Positions 1-4,199 of a stretch of DNA of 5,158 bases are shown here, one piece after another. Position 1 is the first letter of the stretch. The number at the start of each line of letters is the position of its first letter. Position numbers and translations under genes: made by a program. Location of the stretch: positions 1 through 5,158 of the forward strand of contig DAOUYX010000120.1 of the NCBI GenBank assembly GCA_030665925.1. Direction: 5' to 3'. The notes beneath the pieces were generated by a model. The model was not told the origin of the DNA, made no database searches, and saw only the letters and a program-made list of their open reading frames with translations. The DNA comes from Methanosarcinales archaeon (lineage in GTDB: Archaea > Halobacteriota > Syntropharchaeia > Alkanophagales > Methanospirareceae).

Positions 1-252
1 GCGGTCTGAAATGCCTGTGGCTTCTATCTTTCTCATAAATTCATCTAAGAGCGGCTGGTCGATGTCCAAGCCGGTTATCTGACCATTGCCCAATCGTGCA
101 AGTTCCATAGTCGGAACGCCTGTACCGCAGCCGATATCCAATATGAAGGGTTTATCCCGTTCGGGCAGCATTTGAAACGCTTTTCGCGTGTATTTATTTA
201 AGCGTTCCCTGAGAAGGTCTTTTCGGAGTTCATTCAATATGTTCGTGGTCAT
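1..252 (-). CDS. Class I SAM-dependent methyltransferase, N-terminal part (C-terminus outside window)
   Basis: An open frame of 84 codons runs from an ATG at 252 to the window edge with no stop, so the gene is cut at its 3' end. After a basic, helical N-terminus (residues 1-33) comes FILDIGCGTGVPTMELARLG at about 36-55. This is the glycine-rich motif I that binds S-adenosylmethionine in Rossmann-fold methyltransferases. It is followed by GLDID (61-65), the motif Post I strand whose acidic residue usually contacts the SAM ribose. This supports a SAM-dependent methyltransferase of the broad Methyltransf_11/25/31 kind. The substrate cannot be told from this part, because the acceptor-binding region lies outside. 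A GGGAG stretch about a dozen bases upstream is a weak ribosome-binding candidate. The gene reads away from the hydrolase unit and is separated from it by 181 bp. Confidence 0.88.
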   Translation of the reverse strand, partial: MTTNILNELRKDLLRERLNKYTRKAFQMLPERDKPFILDIGCGTGVPTMELARLGNGQITGLDIDQPLLDEFMRKIEATGISDR

Positions 253-311
253 TAATCTGAGGCTCCCTTTAACACCAAAATTACGTGCTGGTAAATTTTA
301 GATTTAGCAGG

Positions 312-320
312 ATATTATAA
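312..320 (-). promoter_or_regulatory. Candidate archaeal TATA box for the methyltransferase gene
   Basis: On the minus strand this reads TTATAATAT within CCTTATAATATCC, an A/T-rich box of the archaeal TBP type. A start about 25 bases downstream would give a leader of roughly 35 bases before the ATG at 252. The position is plausible but rests on pattern only. A second, better TATA-like sequence (TTATATAAA) lies further upstream at about 361-369 and could be the true promoter instead. Confidence 0.35.
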
Positions 321-355
321 GGTTTTGTGGTAATCCTCTTTTTCGTATCCCCTGT

Positions 356-372
356 GGATTTTTATATAACGT
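356..372 (-). repeat. 17-base direct repeat, copy downstream of the hydrolase gene
   Basis: On the minus strand this reads ACGTTATATAAAAATCC. It matches the copy at 1173-1189 (ACGTTATATGAAATTCC) in 15 of 17 positions and in the same orientation. The two copies bracket the metallo-beta-lactamase-fold gene. This could mark the ends of a cassette-like unit, or both copies could simply be A/T-rich promoter boxes. Confidence 0.5.
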
Positions 373-438
373 CTCGCGGATAAAAGTTGGATGAACGAAG
401 TGACGCAGAGTTCCGAACCCCGCCACATTCCCATTATA
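364..438 (-). other. Possible degenerate attC-like recombination site downstream of the hydrolase gene
   Basis: Read on the minus strand, the end of the hydrolase gene and the bases after its stop contain nested complementary blocks. TATAA at the stop codon can pair with TTATA of the terminal GTTATAT (370-364). GCGG can pair with CCGC, GTT with AAC, and GAAC with GTTC towards the centre. The order and the final ACGTTATAT resemble an integron attC site, in which an R'' box pairs with a terminal GTTRRRY-like R' box. The pairing is imperfect: there are mismatches and no clear R'' AAC. The same ACGTTATAT end occurs at the other side of the hydrolase gene. The end of this site also works as a TATA-like promoter for the methyltransferase, which is the simpler explanation. 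Confidence 0.25.
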
Positions 439-1144
439 AATCATAAACTTCCCCTATTTGTAATGGCACAACCTTGATATCTGATCTTTCTTCAACTTTC
501 TTCTTAAATTCTTGAGGATCTGCTTTAAAACGATGCATAGGAATTACAACCTTGGGCTTAATTGTTATTGTAGCTTCAACAGCCTCCGGGATATCCATTG
601 TAAACGTTCCTCCAATAGGAAGTAAAGCTGCATCTACGGCTCCAAGTTCTCTCATCTCAGGTATAAAATCCGCATCTCCAGCATGATAAATCGTTTTACC
701 TTCTACGGTTATCAGATAGCCAACACCATATCCTTTATGATGAACTTTTCTAGTAGAATTTCCTTCTTCAGTATTGTAAGCTTCTACAGGTTTTATTTTT
801 ATATCCTCGAAAGGTATTTCGTCCCCAGGCGCAATAACTTTTGTGTCTTTACCTAATTCTTTGATGCAGCGCTTAGGAGCTACTACTAAAGTATCTGCAT
901 GCCTGAGTCTATTTACTGTAACGCTCTTACAATGGTCCTTATGATGATGTGTTACCAATATCGCATCCCCTTTTTCTAACTCTTCCGGCAGTCCATCAAT
1001 TGGACCGGGCCACCTGGAAAATTCAATCTTTTTCGGATATTTCGTAAAGTAAGTTCTCAAGTAAGCGGGATCGAGGTATATGATTTTGCCCTTGGCCTTG
1101 ATTTGAAACCAGGAGGGGGGGAACCATTTTATGGATGGGGACAT
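434..1144 (-). CDS. Metallo-beta-lactamase-fold metal-dependent hydrolase (UlaG/UPF0173-like)
   Basis: The product of 236 residues is a cytoplasmic metallo-beta-lactamase-fold protein, with no signal peptide or membrane segment. The start MSPSIKWFPPSW...IIYLDPAYL fits the two opening beta strands of the fold. The metal site is complete: H66-x-H68-x-D70-H71 in THHHKDH, HH at 135-136, D157 in HAGDAD (154-159), and H204 in IPMH. Proteins of this shape in archaea are annotated as metal-dependent or Zn-dependent hydrolases related to UlaG and UPF0173; the substrate is unknown. The ATG at 1144 is chosen because GAGG lies 6 bases upstream and homology-like sequence begins there. An in-frame extension back to a GTG at 1363 would translate the palindrome at 1181-1276 and overlap the nuclease gene. 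The gene stands alone, bracketed by a 17-base direct repeat. Family assignment is firm, specific function open. Confidence 0.92.
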   Translation of the reverse strand: MSPSIKWFPPSWFQIKAKGKIIYLDPAYLRTYFTKYPKKIEFSRWPGPIDGLPEELEKGDAILVTHHHKDHCKSVTVNRLRHADTLVVAPKRCIKELGKDTKVIAPGDEIPFEDIKIKPVEAYNTEEGNSTRKVHHKGYGVGYLITVEGKTIYHAGDADFIPEMRELGAVDAALLPIGGTFTMDIPEAVEATITIKPKVVIPMHRFKADPQEFKKKVEERSDIKVVPLQIGEVYDL

Positions 1145-1150
1145 TTTTCG

Positions 1151-1154
1151 CCTC
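1151..1154 (-). promoter_or_regulatory. Ribosome binding site deciding the hydrolase start
   Basis: The minus strand reads AGAGGCG followed by A's and the ATG at 1144, with 6 bases between GAGG and the start. This supports the short form of the hydrolase over the longer GTG-started frame from 1363. Confidence 0.6.
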
Positions 1155-1172
1155 TTTTTAAAAGCGGAGTTC

Positions 1173-1189
1173 GGAATTTCATATAACGT
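1173..1189 (-). repeat. 17-base direct repeat, copy upstream of the hydrolase gene
   Basis: The minus strand reads ACGTTATATGAAATTCC, matching the copy at 356-372 in 15 of 17 positions and the same orientation. Here it sits at the boundary between the palindrome and the hydrolase leader. If the two copies are recombination ends, the unit between them is about 0.8 kb and holds a single gene. Confidence 0.5.
1179..1186 (-). promoter_or_regulatory. Candidate archaeal TATA box for the hydrolase gene
   Basis: The minus strand reads TTATATGA about 35-42 bases upstream of the hydrolase ATG. Transcription starting about 25 bases downstream would give a short leader that still contains the GAGG ribosome-binding site. 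The box coincides with the end of the palindrome and with the 17-base direct repeat, so promoter and recombination-site readings overlap here. Confidence 0.4.
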
Positions 1190-1276
1190 TCCCAGCATAT
1201 ACGACGTTGCGACCGAAGGGAGCAATGTCCCGAAGGGCAAGGGCGTACGCCCGTAGCGTATATGCTGTGTTATCGG
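1181..1276. repeat. 96-base imperfect palindrome, attC-like
   Basis: The outer arms are ATAAC (1183-1187) and GTTAT (1269-1273). After a 5-base spacer on the left and one base on the right comes an 11-bp stem: CAGCATATACG (1193-1203) pairs exactly with CGTATATGCTG (1257-1267). The central ~50 bases hold smaller self-complementary pieces such as GGGCGTACGCCC and GACCGAAGGGAGC. The layout of outer box, asymmetric spacer, inner stem and variable centre is that of integron attC sites, which fold as single-stranded hairpins. The outer boxes fit the attC consensus (RYYYAAC/GTTRRRY) only partly. It could instead be a dispersed REP-like palindrome. It lies directly after the nuclease gene and before the hydrolase gene, where a cassette attC would be expected. 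Confidence 0.7.
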
Positions 1277-1309
1277 ATCGTGCTGTGGCGACTTCTGTAT
1301 ATTTAGCAC
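1256..1309 (+). repeat. Inverted repeat flanking the nuclease gene, left copy
   Basis: This copy shares an ordered series of blocks with the minus strand of 2181-2245: GCGTATA, CTG, GTTATCGGA, TGC, GTGGC, TCTGTATA and TTAGCAC. The gaps between blocks are 0-11 bases. The order and orientation make it a terminal-type inverted repeat around the nuclease gene. The outer part of this copy is also the right arm of the palindrome at 1181-1276. It ends 4 bases from the nuclease stop codon. Confidence 0.7.
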
Positions 1310-1313
1310 ATCT

Positions 1314-2168
1314 TCACAAATAACGACTGGTGATATATTCAATATATGCTCCATGGGTATCACGAAAGTTATCAGCTAATTTGACTATCAGCTCCTGGTA
1401 GCTCAATGCATGAAAATAGATGTTGTCTGACTTGGTTACTTCTATGAACTCTGATATTTCTTCACGATGTTTTGCTCCTTCATATCCGAATGCATCGTAC
1501 CATAAGTAAAGCAATCGAAAACCAGTTCTCCCAAACGATTTTTTCAACGCCAACACATGTTTGATTAGCTGCGCAGGATGTAGATGATGGAAGCGATTAT
1601 CCTCAGGACTTATGGAAACTGCAAAATTCTTTAATTTGGGTAAATTTTTCCAAATATCCAGTTCAAGGTATTTCTCCTTAAGGCCTGAATGCTCTCTATT
1701 TGAGTATGCTTCTGTAAATTTACATTCAATCGCGAATACTTTATGTCGCGATGCCAAATCGTTTTTTATCACTACATCTATATTGGGACTGTATTGAAAT
1801 TTCTTATCTATTTGATACTTCCCTTCGAATATTATGTCTTTAGATCTTTTTGTTGTTTTACGACAAAAGCCACATGCGTAGGCTATTTCTGACACTTGAT
1901 TTATGTTTTTCCAGTATTGAAAAATATTCACTCCTAATGCAGATGAAGAGTGAACTGCTTGCATTTTCGATGGGTTTCCTGTTAGTTCACCGCCATCACC
2001 GTCTTTAAAGCATTTTTCAACCTCAGGCATCAAGTGTTGAAATAAATTATCCTCTAACTCTTCAGTGTAGGCAGGTCGTCCCCGATTACCCTTACTGCCA
2101 ATCAAAGGGATTCCATGATTTAGTGCCCATTGAATTTGCTTTACAAGAATGTATTCGTATGCGTTCAT
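1314..2168 (-). CDS. PD-(D/E)XK-type putative restriction endonuclease (PGN_0703-like)
   Basis: A 284-residue soluble protein. Visible blocks are GSKGNRGRPAYTEELEDNLF (24-43) and MQAVHSSSALGVNIFQYW (69-86). Next comes NIDVVIKND (129-137), followed after a short turn by VFAIECKF (144-151). D131 and E148-x-K150 give the D...ExK signature of the PD-(D/E)XK nuclease fold. LIKHVLALKKSFG with RLLYLWYDAFG (201-228) follows, as in proteins named PGN_0703-family putative restriction endonucleases. That family name is from memory, and DNA cleavage has not been shown by this sequence. Two cysteines (C99, C102: CGFC) could bind metal or be structural. No methyltransferase partner is adjacent, so it would be a solitary nuclease. 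The ATG at 2168 is chosen over a TTG at 2180 because GGGGAT sits about 6 bases upstream. The gene is bracketed by inverted repeats, suggesting mobility. Confidence 0.8.
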   Translation of the reverse strand: MNAYEYILVKQIQWALNHGIPLIGSKGNRGRPAYTEELEDNLFQHLMPEVEKCFKDGDGGELTGNPSKMQAVHSSSALGVNIFQYWKNINQVSEIAYACGFCRKTTKRSKDIIFEGKYQIDKKFQYSPNIDVVIKNDLASRHKVFAIECKFTEAYSNREHSGLKEKYLELDIWKNLPKLKNFAVSISPEDNRFHHLHPAQLIKHVLALKKSFGRTGFRLLYLWYDAFGYEGAKHREEISEFIEVTKSDNIYFHALSYQELIVKLADNFRDTHGAYIEYITSRYL

Positions 2169-2180
2169 TTTTATCCCCAA

Positions 2181-2245
2181 GTGCTAACAACTTAATTATA
2201 CAGAGATATCATAAGCCACGGCATGTCCGATAACTCAGTATACGC
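2181..2245 (-). repeat. Inverted repeat flanking the nuclease gene, right copy
   Basis: Read on the minus strand it matches the plus strand of 1256-1309 in seven ordered blocks, including GTTATCGGA, TCTGTATA and TTAGCAC. It is about 11 bases longer owing to small insertions. The inner end lies 12 bases upstream of the nuclease ATG, so the repeat holds the nuclease promoter region. Confidence 0.7.
2194..2200 (-). promoter_or_regulatory. Candidate TATA box for the nuclease gene
   Basis: The minus strand reads TATAATT within TCTGTATAATTAAG, 26-32 bases upstream of the ATG at 2168. This is the spacing expected for a leaderless or nearly leaderless archaeal transcript. The box lies inside the inverted repeat, and a TATA-like counterpart (TCTGTATA) is present in the left copy, pointing towards the 3' end of the gene. 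Confidence 0.45.
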
Positions 2246-2262
2246 GAACTCAAGTTCGTATA
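2239..2262. repeat. Short hairpin with a two-base bulge
   Basis: CGAACT and AGTTCG (2245-2250 and 2253-2258, tight CA centre) form a perfect inverted repeat. It is flanked by TATA on each side, with CG bulged on the left arm. It sits next to the right inverted repeat, at the place equivalent to the longer palindrome on the left, and may be its shortened relative. No T-run follows, so a terminator is not indicated. Confidence 0.6.
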
Positions 2263-2325
2263 ACCGCCATTTTGGCATTATATCCTAACTTAATCTCTGT
2301 TGTACATCCTGTGCCGGAACTTCAA

Positions 2326-2730
2326 TCAGTCTTTATCCTCTTCAACTTTCTCCGCACCTTTCGCTATCGCTTCCTCCACCGAAGCCATATCCTTCATTAT
2401 AAAAACTCGCTCCTTTCCCTTATCCTCAGAGTCAATCGAATTCCTCAGAATTGGTGCGTACTTCTTAAACCGGTCTATCTTCACCGTGTACTCCGCGGTA
2501 TCCTCAATCGGAACGGGCTCAAACCCCTTCTCCTCGAGATACTTCGTCACTTTATCCCGCTCTTCATCGTTCGTAAGCTCAAATCGGTATTTCTCGCGGT
2601 TGTAGTATTCCGATAAGCCCATAAAAAGTTCTCGGTCACCAAAGAAATATTTAAAGCACCACAGACCGCCTATCTTGAAGATATTGATCTTCTCCTTTTT
2701 TACATTCGCATTAGACGTTTGCTCACTCAT
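2326..2730 (-). CDS. Conserved-looking small charged protein of unknown function
   Basis: The product is 134 residues and I do not recognise the family. It has no signal peptide or membrane segment and is rich in Glu, Lys and Asp. Residues 15-50 (INIFKIGGLWCFKYFF...KYRFEL) look like beta strands. Residues 53-69 form a likely charged helix (TNDEERDKVTKYLEEKG). Residues 80-112 are again strand-like, and a last helix at about 117-130 ends in an acidic tail. This suggests a small alpha/beta domain. An AGGAGG ribosome-binding site 8 bases before the ATG, and a sensible codon pattern, make it a real gene. It is transcribed divergently from gatD across a 120-bp gap and is separated from the nuclease unit by 157 bp. 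The overlapping frames on the other strand (2272-2616, 2300-2605) lack such support. Confidence 0.8.
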   Translation of the reverse strand: MSEQTSNANVKKEKINIFKIGGLWCFKYFFGDRELFMGLSEYYNREKYRFELTNDEERDKVTKYLEEKGFEPVPIEDTAEYTVKIDRFKKYAPILRNSIDSEDKGKERVFIMKDMASVEEAIAKGAEKVEEDKD

Positions 2731-2738
2731 TTTTCTTT

Positions 2739-2744
2739 CCTCCT
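2739..2744 (-). promoter_or_regulatory. Strong Shine-Dalgarno site of the 134-residue protein
   Basis: The minus strand reads AGGAGG inside a long purine run, 8 bases before the ATG at 2730. It fixes the start and is the strongest ribosome-binding site in the window. Confidence 0.75.
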
Positions 2745-2787
2745 CTTTCTTCTTATCCTACTTACAGTTCTCAAAAACTACTGCTGT

Positions 2788-2803
2788 GTTATAGCTTGAT
2801 AAC
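2788..2803. promoter_or_regulatory. Palindrome between divergent genes, possible operator
   Basis: GTTAT (2788-2792) and ATAAC (2799-2803) form an inverted repeat with a 6-base AGCTTG spacer whose AGCT centre is itself palindromic. It lies just upstream of the gatD TATA box and in the presumed promoter of the divergent small gene, so a dimeric regulator could bind here. The GTTAT/ATAAC boxes and the preceding TGCTGTGTTAT are also seen in the palindrome at 1181-1276, so it may be a remnant of the same kind of site. Either reading is inference. Confidence 0.35.
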
Positions 2804-2809
2804 GCCAGA

Positions 2810-2816
2810 TATAAAA
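2810..2816 (+). promoter_or_regulatory. Archaeal TATA box for gatD
   Basis: TATAAAA lies within GATATAAAAGC, close to the archaeal TATA consensus. Initiation about 25 bases downstream (near 2838-2842) would leave a leader of around 10 bases before the ATG at 2851. No strong Shine-Dalgarno precedes that ATG, which fits a short or leaderless transcript. Confidence 0.55.
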
Positions 2817-2850
2817 GCTTTTTTATCCTTTCATCTGAGATGGTCTTTTG

Positions 2851-4191
2851 ATGCAAAAACTCGGCTTTGGTGAAGGCGACCGCATAAGGATAAGGAAGGA
2901 GACCGATAGCGGCGTGGTCGTTTACGAAGGCATCGTTATGCCTACCGTATCGAAAAATATCGTTGTGAAACTCGATAGCGGCTACAATGTCGGGATACGT
3001 CCTGCGAATACTGAAATAGAGATTATAGACAAAGCCGGTGCAATAAAGGAGGAGAGACGAAAAGTAGAAACGGCGGGAAAAATAGAAACGCGTTTACCCA
3101 TTTTGTCCATCCTCTCTACCGGCGGCACAATCGCCTCTAAAGTGGATTACCGAACCGGTGCGGTTTCGCCTCAGTTCTCCACTGAGGATATACTTGAGGC
3201 AATCCCGGAATTGGGCGCAATCGCAAAGATCAAAGGGAAAGTAGTTTACAGCATACTGAGCGAGAATATGCGTGCCGAATACTGGCGGAAGCTCGCATCG
3301 GAGGTTTATAACGAGATAAAAAACGGTGCAGAAGGTGTAATTGTCACGCACGGCACTGATACCATGGGCTATACCGCAGCCGCGCTATCTTTCTTGGTAC
3401 GAACGCCTGTGCCGATTGTTCTCGTGGGTTCGCAACGCAGTTCCGACCGCCCTTCCAGCGATGCGACTATGAATGCGATCTGCGCCGCGAAGGTTGCCGC
3501 TTGCAGTGACCTTGCTGAGGTCGTGGTGGTAATGCACGGGAGCACCTCCGACAATTTCTGCTCTATTCACCGGGGCACGAAGGTGCGGAAGATGCATACC
3601 TCCGCACGTGACGCTTTTCAGTCGGTAAATGACACTCCAATAGGTACGGTGTATTATGACGCGAGCGATATAGAGAAAACAAGGATTGAATTCTTACAGG
3701 AGCATAAGAAGCGGGGCGAGCAAGAATTAGAGCTGAGAGACAGGCTTGAGGCTAAGTGCGGACTCGTAAAATTCTATCCCGGCGCGGACCCTGCAATACT
3801 CGATTTCTTTATAGAGCAGGGCTATAAAGGCATTGTATTAGAAGGGACTGGATTGGGACATGTATCTGCGGAGTGGATTCCAAGCGTGGCACGAGCTATA
3901 AAACAAGGCGTACCGGTCGTGATGACTTCGCAATGTTTATATGGAACCATATGTGATAGAGTGTATGACACCGGTCGTGATTTACTTCATGCTGGAATAA
4001 TCGAGGGCGAGGACATGCTGCCGGAAACTGCTTTGGTAAAGTTGATGTGGGTTCTTGGTCAGACTACCGATATGGGCGAAGTGAAACGGTTGATGCACGA
4101 GACCATTGCAGGCGAGATAAAGGGAAGGAGAGTAAAGTACGCCCTTTCTGGATTTGCAGGGACGCGGGCGGAGCCCGCGATTGTGGAGTGA
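2851..4191 (+). CDS. gatD: Glutamyl-tRNA(Gln) amidotransferase subunit D
   Basis: GatD is the glutaminase-like subunit of archaeal GatDE. It frees ammonia from an amide donor so that GatE can convert Glu-tRNA(Gln) to Gln-tRNA(Gln) in the cytoplasm. The 446 residues match the family's usual size. Residues 1-75 form the GatD-specific N-terminal domain (GEGDRIRIRKETDSGVVVYE, about 8-27). An L-asparaginase-type domain follows. Its first motif is ILSTGGTIAS (87-96, catalytic T93) and its second VTHGTDTM (165-172, T169 and D170). The probable catalytic lysine is in VRKMHT (K247). These spacings agree closely with the known GatD tetrad. MTSQCLYGTICDRVYDTGRDL (358-378) and EDMLPETALVKLMWVLG (387-403) are typical C-terminal blocks. 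The ATG at 2851 is preferred to the adjacent TTG at 2848. gatE is not beside it in this window. The downstream DUF1786 gene follows after 8 bases. Confidence 0.97.
   Translation: MQKLGFGEGDRIRIRKETDSGVVVYEGIVMPTVSKNIVVKLDSGYNVGIRPANTEIEIIDKAGAIKEERRKVETAGKIETRLPILSILSTGGTIASKVDYRTGAVSPQFSTEDILEAIPELGAIAKIKGKVVYSILSENMRAEYWRKLASEVYNEIKNGAEGVIVTHGTDTMGYTAAALSFLVRTPVPIVLVGSQRSSDRPSSDATMNAICAAKVAACSDLAEVVVVMHGSTSDNFCSIHRGTKVRKMHTSARDAFQSVNDTPIGTVYYDASDIEKTRIEFLQEHKKRGEQELELRDRLEAKCGLVKFYPGADPAILDFFIEQGYKGIVLEGTGLGHVSAEWIPSVARAIKQGVPVVMTSQCLYGTICDRVYDTGRDLLHAGIIEGEDMLPETALVKLMWVLGQTTDMGEVKRLMHETIAGEIKGRRVKYALSGFAGTRAEPAIVE
4185..4191 (+). promoter_or_regulatory. Ribosome binding site of the DUF1786 gene, overlapping the gatD stop
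   Basis: GGAGTGA lies 8 bases before the ATG at 4200 and contains the gatD stop codon TGA. Such an overlap suggests that the two genes share a transcript and are translationally coupled. Confidence 0.7.
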
Positions 4192-4199
4192 AAAAGCTT

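Larger units (their letters stand above)
1181..2262 (-). mobile_element. Possible nuclease-carrying mobile unit bounded by inverted repeats
   Basis: The nuclease gene fills nearly all the space between two diverged inverted repeats. The unit is about 1.0 kb if counted from 1256 to 2245, or slightly longer if the outer hairpins are included. No transposase or integrase is inside, so it would be a non-autonomous unit, a gene cassette, or a nuclease that promotes its own spread. I found no convincing target-site duplication at the edges. Boundaries and mechanism are inference. Confidence 0.35.

Noticed and set aside
281..309. Weak resemblance of CGTGCTG...TTTAGCA to the inner part of the nuclease-flanking repeats
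   Set aside because: Only two 7-base blocks match, with different spacing and without the GTTATCGGA core, so a third copy cannot be supported.
332..360. AATCC...GGATT short inverted repeat before the methyltransferase
   Set aside because: Five bases with a long loop is expected by chance in such DNA.
1612..1797. 61-codon plus-strand frame inside the nuclease gene
   Set aside because: It is wholly antisense to a well-supported gene and has no start signals.
2239..2262. Hairpin as an intrinsic terminator of the small gene
   Set aside because: No T-run follows in either direction, and it is about 65 bases beyond the stop codon, inside a repeated site.
2272..2616. Plus-strand open frames opposite the small gene (2272-2616 and 2300-2605)
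   Set aside because: They mirror the real minus-strand gene, lack ribosome-binding sites, and have no recognisable domains.
2848..2850. TTG as start of gatD
   Set aside because: An ATG follows immediately, and there is no Shine-Dalgarno sequence that favours the TTG.
3094..3597. Minus-strand frames opposite gatD
   Set aside because: gatD is certain from its catalytic motifs; these frames are antisense shadows with low-complexity, unlikely protein sequence.
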